Source: Zoogloea sp. (GTDB lineage: Bacteria > Pseudomonadota > Gammaproteobacteria > Burkholderiales > Rhodocyclaceae). Taken from it: a DNA stretch of 64,000 bases. Both the position numbers and the translations under genes were made by a program. The notes beneath the pieces were generated by a model. That model was not told where the DNA came from and ran no database searches. It saw only the letters and a program-made list of their open reading frames with translations. Below, piece after piece: positions 1 through 7,499 of the stretch. The stretch covers positions 143,199 to 207,198 of the forward strand of contig NZ_JAQVCN010000002.1 in NCBI RefSeq assembly GCF_028689785.1, written 5' to 3'. Within the stretch, counting starts at the first letter, position 1. Each line of letters starts with the position of its first letter.

Positions 1-138
1 GACATCCTGGTCGAGCTGGGCCGCCGCCGCATGGTGGGCGGGCAGGAGGACATGATCGTGGACGTGGCCCTGGACCTGCTGAAGGGCCATGAGCACGACG
101 CCGTGCATGCCATTCCCACCATGAGCGAAGCGGGCTGA
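1..138 (+). CDS. dmpG: 4-hydroxy-2-oxovalerate aldolase, C-terminal end only (partial)
   Basis: The window opens inside a reading frame that gives 45 residues before a TGA stop. The run [16 protein letters not shown] is the well-conserved C-terminal signature I associate with DmpG/MhpE/BphI-type 4-hydroxy-2-oxovalerate aldolases. These split 4-hydroxy-2-oxovalerate into pyruvate and acetaldehyde at the end of the catechol meta-cleavage pathway and work with an acetaldehyde dehydrogenase (DmpF). The start and catalytic part lie outside the window. The next gene begins 5 bp downstream on the same strand, so they are probably co-transcribed. The call is from recall of the family's C-terminus, not a search. 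Confidence 0.75.
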   Translation, partial: DILVELGRRRMVGGQEDMIVDVALDLLKGHEHDAVHAIPTMSEAG

Positions 139-143
139 GCATC

Positions 144-1145
144 ATGGGCACGAATCTCCTCGTCCGGCTGTCGCCAAACGGCGGCAGCTTTGAATGTGCG
201 CCGGGCCAGACGGTGCTCGACGCCGCCCTGGCCGCCGGCTACTGGCTGCCCCACAGCTGCCGCACCGGCACCTGCAACAGCTGCCACCTGGGCTTGCTGG
301 AAGGGGCGGTGGAACACGCCCCGACCCGTCCGGACGGCACCGATGTGCCGGCCGGCCAGTGCCGCACCTGCCAGGCCGTGCCCACCGCCGAGCTGCTGCT
401 GGACGCGCCCAAGGTGCCGGCCGAGCCGGGGCAGCGGGTGGTCACCACCGGCGCCAAGGTGGTGGAGGTGAGCCGCCCGTCCCACGATGTGGTGGTGATC
501 CGCCTGCAGGTGCCGCCCGCCGCCGGCTTCAGCTTCAAGGCCGGCCAGTACGCCAGCGTGATCCTCAAGGACGGGGCGAAGCGCAGCTACAGCATGGCCA
601 ACGATCCGGAGGAGGCGGGTGTCATCGAGTGGCACGTGCGCCGCATGGAAGGCGGGCGTTTCTCCACCCACGCCTACGACAAGCTCAAGGCCGGCGGCCT
701 GCTGCGCATCGAGGGGCCCTACGGCGACTTCGTGCTGCAGCCGGGCGACGCGCCCATCGTGCTGCTGGCTTCGGGCACGGGCTACGCCCCCATCGCCGCG
801 CTGCTCAAGACCCACGGCGCCGAGATGGCCCGCCGTGGGGCGGTGCTGTACTGGGGCGGCCGCCAGCGGGCCGACCTGTACGCGGTGGACAGCGTGGCCG
901 CCTGGGAGGCGCAGTACCCGGGCATTCGCCTGGTGCCGGTGCTCTCCGAGGCTGGTCCGGAGTGGGCTGGACGGCGTGGTTTCGTGCACGCGGCGGTGCT
1001 GGCGGATCTGCCCGATCTCTCAGCCCACGAGGTGTATGCCTGCGGCAACCCGCTGATGATCGATGCGGCGCGCAGCAGCTTCACCGCCACGGCGGGGCTG
1101 CCGGCGGAGCGCTTCCTTGCCGACGCCTTCGTCGTCAATAGCTGA
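144..1145 (+). CDS. Ferredoxin-dependent NAD(P)H oxidoreductase (2Fe-2S / FAD / NAD domains), oxygenase-reductase type
   Basis: A 333-residue three-domain reductase. Residues 1-90 are a plant-type [2Fe-2S] ferredoxin with ligands C39, C44, C47 and C76 (CX4CX2CX28C). An FAD domain follows with RSYSMAN at 147-153, then an NAD(P)H domain with GTGYAPI near 211-217. This order matches the reductase components of phenol hydroxylase (DmpP) and related aromatic oxygenases, which carry electrons from NAD(P)H through FAD and the iron-sulfur centre to an oxygenase. It starts 5 bp after the aldolase stop and is followed 21 bp later by livH, which supports a role in aromatic degradation. No oxygenase is in the window, so the partner and exact symbol are unknown; CDP-glucoseen-reductase-like proteins share the layout. 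Confidence 0.85.
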   Translation: MGTNLLVRLSPNGGSFECAPGQTVLDAALAAGYWLPHSCRTGTCNSCHLGLLEGAVEHAPTRPDGTDVPAGQCRTCQAVPTAELLLDAPKVPAEPGQRVVTTGAKVVEVSRPSHDVVVIRLQVPPAAGFSFKAGQYASVILKDGAKRSYSMANDPEEAGVIEWHVRRMEGGRFSTHAYDKLKAGGLLRIEGPYGDFVLQPGDAPIVLLASGTGYAPIAALLKTHGAEMARRGAVLYWGGRQRADLYAVDSVAAWEAQYPGIRLVPVLSEAGPEWAGRRGFVHAAVLADLPDLSAHEVYACGNPLMIDAARSSFTATAGLPAERFLADAFVVNS

Positions 1146-1166
1146 ACCCGGCCGGAGGAGATTTTC

Positions 1167-2216
1167 ATGGATTTCAGTATCTTCGCGATCCTGGCCCAGG
1201 ACGGGGTCACCAACGGGGCGGTCTACGCCCTGCTGGCCATGGCCCTGGTGCTGGTGTTTTCGGTGACGCGCATCATCTTTCTGCCCCAGGGGGAGTTCAT
1301 CGGCTTCGGTGCCCTCACCGTGGCGGCCTTGCAGAGCAGCCAGTTTCCCAGGCTGATCTGGCTGCTCATCGGTATCGGCGTGCTCACCTTTCTGGTGGAG
1401 CTGGGTTCGGCCCTGCGCCAGCGGCGCTACAAGCCGCTGCCGCGGCGCCTGCTCATGTGGAGCGTCATCGAGAACCTGATCTACCCCCAGTTCATCTGGC
1501 TGCTGGCCCACAGCTTCGACTGGCAGGGCATGCCGATGGCGGTGCAGATCCTGTTCACCCTGGCCATCACCGTGCCCTTGGGCATCATGATCTATCGCGT
1601 CGCCTTCCAGCCCATGGCCGAGGCCTCGGTGCTGGTGCTGCTGATCGTCTCGGTGGGCGTGCATTTCGCCCTGCTGGGCATGGGGCTGTTCATCTTCGGG
1701 CCAGAAGGTTCGACCACCCACGCCTTCACGGAGTGGAGCACTGCCCTGGGCGAGATGCCCGTGTCGGGGCAGAGCGTGGTGGTGATGGCGGTGGCGGGCA
1801 GCCTGATCGGCCTGCTCTACCTGTTCTTCGACCGCACGCTGTATGGCAAGGCCCTGCGCGCCACGGCGGTGAACCGCAAGGGTGCGCAGCTGGTGGGCAT
1901 CGGCACCAGCCAGGCCGGGCGCATGGCCTTCGGCCTGGCGGCCGGCCTGGGCACCCTGGCCGGTACCCTCATCGCGCCCCTCAACACCGTGGGTTACGAC
2001 ACCGGGTTCGTGGTGGCCCTGAAGGGCTTCGTGGCGGCCATCGTCGGCGGTCTGGCCAGCTATCCGCTGGCGGCGGCAGGGGCGTTGCTGGTCGGCCTGC
2101 TCGAGAGCTATTCCTCCTACTGGGCGAGTGCGTACAAGGAGGTGATCGTGTTCACGCTGATCATCCCGGTGCTGGCCTGGCGTTCGCTGACTTCCGGCCA
2201 TGGAGACGAAGAATGA
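1167..2216 (+). CDS. livH: Branched-chain amino acid-type ABC transporter permease LivH
   Basis: A 349-residue polytopic inner-membrane protein. The N-terminus ([28 protein letters not shown]) and the C-terminal stretch [35 protein letters not shown] are typical of LivH permeases. A strong GGAGGAG ribosome site lies 6 bp before the ATG. Its stop overlaps the next start (ATGA), so translation is coupled to the LivM-LivG fusion. It would form half of the membrane channel. Transporters of this family next to aromatic-catabolism genes often import aromatic acids or other carboxylates rather than amino acids. That is inference here, because no periplasmic binding protein is in view. Confidence 0.93.
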   Translation: MDFSIFAILAQDGVTNGAVYALLAMALVLVFSVTRIIFLPQGEFIGFGALTVAALQSSQFPRLIWLLIGIGVLTFLVELGSALRQRRYKPLPRRLLMWSVIENLIYPQFIWLLAHSFDWQGMPMAVQILFTLAITVPLGIMIYRVAFQPMAEASVLVLLIVSVGVHFALLGMGLFIFGPEGSTTHAFTEWSTALGEMPVSGQSVVVMAVAGSLIGLLYLFFDRTLYGKALRATAVNRKGAQLVGIGTSQAGRMAFGLAAGLGTLAGTLIAPLNTVGYDTGFVVALKGFVAAIVGGLASYPLAAAGALLVGLLESYSSYWASAYKEVIVFTLIIPVLAWRSLTSGHGDEE

Positions 2217-4006
2217 AGATGTCCACCAAGAAGCTCCAGTGGCTGATGTTCGGCTGGTTTTTCGTGTTTCCGTTTCTGCCCGTGCCGGGCTACTGGATCA
2301 CCATCGGCAACTACATCGGCCTGTATTCCATCGTGGCCCTCGGCCTGGTGCTGCTCACCGGCATCGGTGGCCTGACCTCCTTCGGGCAGGCGGCCTTCGT
2401 TGGCCTGGGGGCTTACACCACGGCCTATCTCAGCACCACCCTGGGCTGGTCCCCGTGGGTGGGCCTGGGGGCCGGGCTGGTGGTTTCGGGCCTGGCGGCG
2501 GCGTTGATCGGCAGCGTCACCGTGCGCCTGTCGGGCCACTTCCTGCCCCTGGCCACCATCGCCTGGGGGCTGTCCCTGTACTACCTGTTCGGGACCATCG
2601 AGTTCCTGGGCAAGTATGATGGGCTGTCGGGTATCCCGGCCCTGAGCGTGTTCGGCATCGATCTGTCTTCACCGCGGGTGATGTACGGGGTGATCTGGCT
2701 GTGCCTCGGGGGCTGCCTGATGCTGGTGCTCAACCTGCTCAACTCCCGGCCCGGCCGCGCCATCCGGGCCCTGGCCAAGGGCAAGACCATGCCCGAGGCC
2801 ATGGGCATCCACACCGCCCAGTACAAGATCCTGATCTTCGTGCTGGCGGCGCTGATGGCAAGTTTGTCGGGCTGGCTGTATGCCCACCTGCAGCGCTCGG
2901 TGAGCGCCACGCCCTTTGGCCTGCACATGGGCATCGAGTACCTGTTCATGGCGGTGGTGGGCGGTATCGGCCACGTGTGGGGGGCGATCCTCGGCGCGGT
3001 GGTGATGACCGGCCTGAAGAGCCAGCTGCAGGATTGGCTGCCCCTGCTGCTGGGCAGCAACGGCAACTTCGAGATCGTGGTCTTCGGGGTGATGATCGTG
3101 CTGCTCCTGCTGTGGTCGCGGGACGGCCTGTGGCCCTGGGTGGCCAGCATGTGGGCGAAGTTCCATCCGCCCGAGCCGGAGGTGGTGGCGCCGGCCATCG
3201 CCCCCGATGGCTACAGCGACCTGCCGCGCCGGGCCCGGCCCCAGGCCGGGGCGCTGATCCTCGAGGTCAGCGACGCCCGCAAGCAGTTCGGCGGGCTGGT
3301 GGCGGTGAAGGACATGGCCTTCGAGATCCGTGCCGGCGAGGTGGTCGGCCTGATCGGCCCCAACGGGGCAGGCAAGTCCACCATGTTCAACCTGGTGACC
3401 GGGGTGTTGCCCGCCACCAGCGGCGAGATCCGCTTCTGCGGCGAGCGCATCGACCAGCTGGATTCCCGGCACATCGTGCGCATGGGCATCGGCCGCAGCT
3501 TCCAGCATGTGCACCTCATCCCGCACCTGTCGGTGCTGGAGAACGTGGCCATGGGGGCGCACCTGCGCGGTCGCAGCAGCCCCCTGGCGGCGGCCCTGCG
3601 GCTGGACCGCCATGAAGAAGCGCGGCTGCTTTTCCTGGCCGCCGAGCAGATCCGCCGGGTGGGCCTGGGTGAGTACATGCACACCCCGGCGGGCAGCCTG
3701 GCCCTGGGTCAGCAACGCATCCTCGAGATCGCCCGCGCCCTGTGCACCGATCCGACGCTGCTGCTCCTCGACGAGCCCGCCGCCGGCCTGCGCCTGAAGG
3801 AGAAGGAGGCCCTGGCCGACCTGATCCGCCAGCTCAGGGGTGAGGGCATGTCGGTGCTGCTGGTGGAGCACGACATGGACTTCGTGATGGGCCTGACCGA
3901 CCGGCTGGTGGTGATGGAGTTCGGCAGCAAGATCGCCGAAGGCCTGCCCGCCGAGATCCAGAACAATGAAGCCGTGCTGGCGGCCTACCTGGGAGGTGTG
4001 GAATGA
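2213..4006 (+). CDS. livM/livG: Fused LivM permease - LivG ATPase of a branched-chain-type ABC transporter
   Basis: The track ORF opens at 1457, but the real start is the ATG at 2213, giving 597 residues. Residues 1-310 are a LivM permease ([25 protein letters not shown], many membrane segments). A linker of about 35 residues leads to a LivG ATPase with Walker A GPNGAGKS (382-389), a signature-like LALGQQR (496-502), Walker B LLLLDEP (516-522) and H-loop VEHDM. The two subunits, usually separate, are one chain with no stop or frameshift between them. The signature loop is LALGQ, close to the LSYGQQ form usual in LivG. The TGA overlaps the livF start. Confidence 0.93.
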   Translation: MKMSTKKLQWLMFGWFFVFPFLPVPGYWITIGNYIGLYSIVALGLVLLTGIGGLTSFGQAAFVGLGAYTTAYLSTTLGWSPWVGLGAGLVVSGLAAALIGSVTVRLSGHFLPLATIAWGLSLYYLFGTIEFLGKYDGLSGIPALSVFGIDLSSPRVMYGVIWLCLGGCLMLVLNLLNSRPGRAIRALAKGKTMPEAMGIHTAQYKILIFVLAALMASLSGWLYAHLQRSVSATPFGLHMGIEYLFMAVVGGIGHVWGAILGAVVMTGLKSQLQDWLPLLLGSNGNFEIVVFGVMIVLLLLWSRDGLWPWVASMWAKFHPPEPEVVAPAIAPDGYSDLPRRARPQAGALILEVSDARKQFGGLVAVKDMAFEIRAGEVVGLIGPNGAGKSTMFNLVTGVLPATSGEIRFCGERIDQLDSRHIVRMGIGRSFQHVHLIPHLSVLENVAMGAHLRGRSSPLAAALRLDRHEEARLLFLAAEQIRRVGLGEYMHTPAGSLALGQQRILEIARALCTDPTLLLLDEPAAGLRLKEKEALADLIRQLRGEGMSVLLVEHDMDFVMGLTDRLVVMEFGSKIAEGLPAEIQNNEAVLAAYLGGVE

Positions 4007-4752
4007 GCGCCGACAACAACAGCAAACCCGTTCTTGAAACCCGCAACCTGAGCGTGCGCTATGGCAAGGTCGAGGCTCTGCGGGCCACCTCGATCAGCCT
4101 GCGGGCCGGCGAGATCGTCACCGTGATCGGCCCCAACGGGGCCGGCAAGTCGTCCCTGCTCAACGCCATCATGGGCGCCCTGCCCAGCGAGGGGCAGGCC
4201 GAGGGCGAGGTGCTCTATCAGGGGCAGGACGTGTCCCACCACGCCATCGAACTGCGCCTGGGCAAGGGTCTGGCCCTGGTGCCCGAGAAGCGCGAGCTGT
4301 TCACCACCATGACCGTGGAGGACAACCTGGTGCTGGGTGCCTACCGGCGGCGCAAGGCGGGCTGGTCCTACCGGGACGGGCTGGAGGGCATCTACGCCGT
4401 CTTTCCGCGCCTCAAGGAGCGCCGCCACCAGCTGGCGGGCACCATGTCCGGCGGCGAGCGGCAGATGGTGGCCATCGGCCGGGCGCTGATGAGCGACCCC
4501 AAGGTGCTGATGCTCGACGAGCCCTCCCTGGGGTTGGCACCGCGGGTGATGGCCGAGGTCTTTCAGGTGATCTCCCATCTCCGTGATACCGGCGTGGCGA
4601 CCCTGCTGATCGAGCAGAACTCCCGCGCGGCCTTGAAGGTGTCTGACTACGGCTACGTGCTGGAGGTGGGCGACGTGACCCTGGAGGGCAAGGCCAGCGA
4701 GCTGGCCCGGAACCCGCGGGTGATCGAGGCCTACCTGGGGGCGAAGCACTGA
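4003..4752 (+). CDS. livF: Branched-chain-type ABC transporter ATP-binding protein LivF
   Basis: A 249-residue ABC ATPase with Walker A GPNGAGKS (43-50), Q-loop region PEKRELF, signature MSGGERQ (148-154), Walker B VLMLDEPSLGLAP and H-loop IEQN. The ALVPEKRELFTTMTVEDNL stretch and length are typical of LivF. Its ATG overlaps the stop of the LivM-LivG fusion, and a thioesterase gene starts 1 bp after its stop, so the transporter and thioesterase appear to be one operon. With the fused LivG it would form the cytoplasmic ATPase pair. No livJ/livK binding-protein gene lies in the window; it may sit upstream. Confidence 0.93.
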   Translation: MSADNNSKPVLETRNLSVRYGKVEALRATSISLRAGEIVTVIGPNGAGKSSLLNAIMGALPSEGQAEGEVLYQGQDVSHHAIELRLGKGLALVPEKRELFTTMTVEDNLVLGAYRRRKAGWSYRDGLEGIYAVFPRLKERRHQLAGTMSGGERQMVAIGRALMSDPKVLMLDEPSLGLAPRVMAEVFQVISHLRDTGVATLLIEQNSRAALKVSDYGYVLEVGDVTLEGKASELARNPRVIEAYLGAKH

Positions 4753-4753
4753 G

Positions 4754-5173
4754 ATGAGCATCCTGCGCACTGATCTCAGCGTGGACAGCCTCAACCGGGA
4801 TGCGGCCGACTGCCTGCCGGGCGCGCTGGGCGTTGAATTCCTGAGCCTGGAGCAGGGGCGGGCGAGCAGCCGCATGCCCCTGCGGCCCATCCACATGGCC
4901 CCCAACCAGCGTCTGCACGCGGCCAGCCTGATCGCCCTGGCCGATACCACCACCGGCCATGCGACCATGGCGCACCTGCCGGCCGGCGCCCGCTCCTTTG
5001 CCACCATTGAGCTGAAGAGCAACCACCTGGGCACCCTCACGGAGGGTGCCATTGCCTGCGTCGCCACGGCGGTGCATCTGGGGCGCAGGACCCAGGTTTG
5101 GGACGCGGTGGTCACCGATGAGGCCACCGGCCGCCAGTTGGTGTTGTACCGTTGCACCCAGATGATCCTTTAA
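4754..5173 (+). CDS. PaaI-type hotdog acyl-CoA thioesterase
   Basis: A 139-residue single-domain hotdog protein. The motif LHAASLIALADTTTG occupies the place of HGGxxxxLADxA in PaaI thioesterases, with the catalytic aspartate in LADT. The family hydrolyses acyl-CoA or phenylacetyl-CoA-type thioesters and frees CoA trapped in dead-end aromatic intermediates. It follows livF by one base and lies 44 bp before a second hotdog thioesterase of a different subtype. The context suggests a CoA-release role in the adjacent organic-acid pathway, but the substrate cannot be read from the sequence. Confidence 0.8.
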   Translation: MSILRTDLSVDSLNRDAADCLPGALGVEFLSLEQGRASSRMPLRPIHMAPNQRLHAASLIALADTTTGHATMAHLPAGARSFATIELKSNHLGTLTEGAIACVATAVHLGRRTQVWDAVVTDEATGRQLVLYRCTQMIL

Positions 5174-5217
5174 CCGGCGCCCAAGGCGTCGGCAACAACA
5201 AGATGGAGTGACCCCCA

Positions 5218-5655
5218 ATGAGTATCTGGTTTGCCCCCTTCACCCTGGAAGAAGTCAATGCCCGTGGCGCCACCTGCGCCAACGGCCATCTGGGCATGGA
5301 ACTGATCGAGATCGGCGAAGACTACCTGCGCGGCCGCATGCCCGTGGATCAGCGCACCCGCCAGCCCGCCGGGGCACTGCATGGCGGCGTGTCGGTGGCC
5401 TTTGCCGAGACCCTGGCTTCCTGGTCGGCGGCCCATGCGGTCGACCCGGCCAAATACCACTGCGTCGGTCAGGAGATCAACGCCAACCACGTCCGCGCGG
5501 TGACCGGCGGCTGGGTCTATGGCGAGGCCCGGCCCCTGCACATCGGCCGGACCAGCCACGTCTGGGAAGTGCGCATCACCAACGAGGAAGGCAAGCTGGT
5601 GTGCATCTCGCGCATGACCGCTGCCGTGCTCAGCAAGCCGAGCGAGTACAAGTAA
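5218..5655 (+). CDS. YdiI/EntH-type hotdog thioesterase
   Basis: A 145-residue hotdog protein with GALHGGVSVAFAETLAS, in which the acidic catalytic residue is glutamate, as in the YdiI/EntH (4-hydroxybenzoyl-CoA thioesterase II-like) group. The preceding gene has aspartate at this position. The gene starts 44 bp after that gene, with GGAGTGACCCCC upstream of the ATG. The family hydrolyses aryl- or acyl-CoA thioesters and usually forms tetramers. The ORF track also shows a longer frame from 5208 across this region, but it belongs to the downstream hydrolase reading frame and is not used here. Confidence 0.85.
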   Translation: MSIWFAPFTLEEVNARGATCANGHLGMELIEIGEDYLRGRMPVDQRTRQPAGALHGGVSVAFAETLASWSAAHAVDPAKYHCVGQEINANHVRAVTGGWVYGEARPLHIGRTSHVWEVRITNEEGKLVCISRMTAAVLSKPSEYK

Positions 5656-5786
5656 GACGCTTCGGGTCGTCCTGCGGAGGTGACTTCAATCGCCCCTGCC
5701 GGCCCTCCCGCCATCGTCGGCGTGTTCCGAACGCCCTGCCATACCTCCCTTGGGGTGATCTGGCCAGGGCCGCGCAATCTTATTTC

Positions 5787-6476
5787 ATGAGTGATCCGAT
5801 GAACCCCACCCAGCCTGGACTGATCGACTTTCCCCGCCCCGATGGCAGTTTCTGCCGTGGCCACTTCGCCCAAGCCGGCGCCGACCGCCCGGGTGTGGTG
5901 GTGCTCCAGGAGTGGTGGGGGCTCAATCCGCAGATCTGCAGCGTCGTCAATCGCTTTGCTGCAGCGGGCTTCAATGCGCTGGCGCCGGATCTCTTCGGTG
6001 GCCGCATTACCCAGGACCCGGATGAAGCCAGTCACATGATGGACGGCCTCGACTTTGCTGGCGCCACCTTCCAGGACATTCGCGGTGCGGTGGCGCATTT
6101 GCAGAAGGCGGGCAGTGGGCCGGTGGCGGTGCTGGGTTTCTGCATGGGCGGCGCGCTGACGGTGGCCAGTGCCGTGCATCTGCCTGAAGTGGCGGCAGCG
6201 GTGTGCTTTTACGGCATTCCGCCCAGGGATTTCGCCGATCCGGCGCAGATCCGCATTCCTTTCCAGGGGCACTTCGCCAGCCGCGACACCTGGTGTACCC
6301 CGGCCGCCGCCGGGGCGCTGGAGCAGGCCATGTGCGGCGCTGGTGCCCAGCCGGAGATCCACCACTACGAGGCGGCCCACGGTTTCTTCAACGCCACCCG
6401 GCCCCAGGTATACGACCCGGCCCAGGCGGCGCTGGCCTGGACCCGGACCCTGGCCTTCCTGGAACGCCATCTGTAG
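5787..6476 (+). CDS. Dienelactone hydrolase family protein
   Basis: The track ORF begins at 5208, but that part lies antiphase over the thioesterase. The family match starts at an ATG at 5787 (229 aa) or 5799 (225 aa). The protein shows the dienelactone hydrolase layout: E42 in QEWWGLN, nucleophile C119 in GFCMGG, D167 in FASRDTW and H198 in YEAAHGFF. A Cys-Asp-His triad with the auxiliary Glu is characteristic of DLH enzymes, which open carboxymethylene-butenolide-type lactones in aromatic degradation; many homologues act on other esters. No clear ribosome site distinguishes the two starts. It is followed 10 bp later by another hydrolase. Confidence 0.85.
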   Translation: MSDPMNPTQPGLIDFPRPDGSFCRGHFAQAGADRPGVVVLQEWWGLNPQICSVVNRFAAAGFNALAPDLFGGRITQDPDEASHMMDGLDFAGATFQDIRGAVAHLQKAGSGPVAVLGFCMGGALTVASAVHLPEVAAAVCFYGIPPRDFADPAQIRIPFQGHFASRDTWCTPAAAGALEQAMCGAGAQPEIHHYEAAHGFFNATRPQVYDPAQAALAWTRTLAFLERHL

Positions 6477-6486
6477 AGTCTGGCCG

Positions 6487-7356
6487 ATGCGTGATACCGG
6501 CACCTCCGAATACCTCGACATCCGCGGCCTGCGCCACCATGTGCGCCACTGGGGCCCGCGGGATGCACCCACTTTCTTCCTGCTCCACGGCTGGATGGAT
6601 TCCTCGCCCACCTTCCAGTTTCTGGTGGAGGCCCTCGAACAGCCCTGGCACATCATCGCGCCGGACTGGCGGGGCTATGGCGCCAGCGAGTGGCTGGACC
6701 GGCCGTACTGGTTCCCCGACTACTACGCCGATCTGGACGTGCTGCTCGACCACTTTTCGCCGGATGGTCCGGCTACGCTGGTGGGGCACAGCATGGGGGC
6801 CAACATCGCTGCCACCTATGCGGCGGTGCGCCCTCAGCGGGTGGCGCGGCTGGCCATGCTGGACTTCCTGGGGCTCCGGCCGCCGCCGGAGGTGGATGCG
6901 CCGATGCAGCTGGTGCAGTGGATGGATGCCGTGGCGGAGAGGCCCCAGGTGCGTCCGTATGCGGATGCGGCAGCCCTGGCGCGACGCCTGCGTATGGTCA
7001 ATCCGCGACTCACGCCCGAGCAGGCCGATTTTTTGTCCCACGCGGTAAGCCGGCCCCGGCCGGACGGGCAGATCGAGATGGCCTGCGACCCCTGGCACCG
7101 GGTACATGGCCCGTCGCTCTACCACATCGACGACTCCCTGGCCGCCTGGCGCAAGATCGAGGCGCCGGTGCTGCTGCTGATTGCCGACAAGGGCTTCGTG
7201 GATGACCGGATGGGGGACGACCCGGTGGAGTTCGAGCGCCGCATCGGCTGCTTTCCCCAGCGCCAGGTCGTGACCATCACGGATTCAGGCCACAACGTGC
7301 AGCACGACCAGCCCCTGCAGGTGGCGCGGGCGCTGGAGGCTTTCCTGACGGCCTGA
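6487..7356 (+). CDS. Alpha/beta-fold hydrolase
   Basis: The start is set at the ATG at 6487 (289 aa), because the longer track frame from 6169 overlaps the upstream hydrolase. The protein has the oxyanion motif LLHGWMDSS, the nucleophile elbow GHSMGA (serine 102), a core-strand aspartate in LLIADKG and the histidine in DSGHNVQHDQP. The family includes esterases, C-C bond hydrolases such as meta-cleavage product hydrolases, and haloalkane dehalogenases. Proximity to an aldolase of the meta pathway makes an aromatic ring-cleavage role attractive but unproven. It is the last gene of the plus-strand module and converges on the CbiZ-nitrilase gene. Confidence 0.8.
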   Translation: MRDTGTSEYLDIRGLRHHVRHWGPRDAPTFFLLHGWMDSSPTFQFLVEALEQPWHIIAPDWRGYGASEWLDRPYWFPDYYADLDVLLDHFSPDGPATLVGHSMGANIAATYAAVRPQRVARLAMLDFLGLRPPPEVDAPMQLVQWMDAVAERPQVRPYADAAALARRLRMVNPRLTPEQADFLSHAVSRPRPDGQIEMACDPWHRVHGPSLYHIDDSLAAWRKIEAPVLLLIADKGFVDDRMGDDPVEFERRIGCFPQRQVVTITDSGHNVQHDQPLQVARALEAFLTA

Positions 7357-7400
7357 GCGCAAGGGCTGGCGATCAAAGGCCAGCGCAGCTAAGCCTGTGG

Positions 7401-7481
7401 GGTCGAATTCATTCGACCGCGGACTTGTGATCGCCGGCATGTCGATGGCTTGGCGTGTCGAGGTCGAATAAATTCGACCTC
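7401..7481. repeat. Pair of REP-like palindromes between convergent genes
   Basis: Two near-identical palindromes sit 41 bp apart in the 143-bp gap between convergent genes. The first (7401-7418) has 8-bp arms GGTCGAAT/ATTCGACC around a 2-base centre. The second (7460-7481) has 10-bp arms GAGGTCGAAT/ATTCGACCTC around AA. They share the same core and are flanked by related G-rich tails in opposite orientations (TGTGGGG... and ...CTCGCAGGGG). This is the layout of a REP doublet. They could also act as a bidirectional transcription end or a gyrase/IHF-type site. Confidence 0.6.
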
Positions 7482-7499
7482 GCAGGGGCCAGCAGGCTC

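Noticed and set aside
1020-2201. 393-aa minus-strand ORF rich in His/Gln/Asp
   Set aside because: It is antisense to livH; composition (HQ-rich) is that of a mirrored GC-rich gene. The same applies to 2669-3871, 26069-27235, 47233-49158 and similar long minus-strand ORFs.
1457-2212. Upstream part of the 849-aa ORF before livM
   Set aside because: It overlaps livH antiphase and is Arg/Gly/His-rich, a typical GC-rich shadow frame.
5208-5786. Upstream part of the 422-aa ORF before the dienelactone hydrolase
   Set aside because: It lies in another frame over the thioesterase gene and has shadow-type composition.
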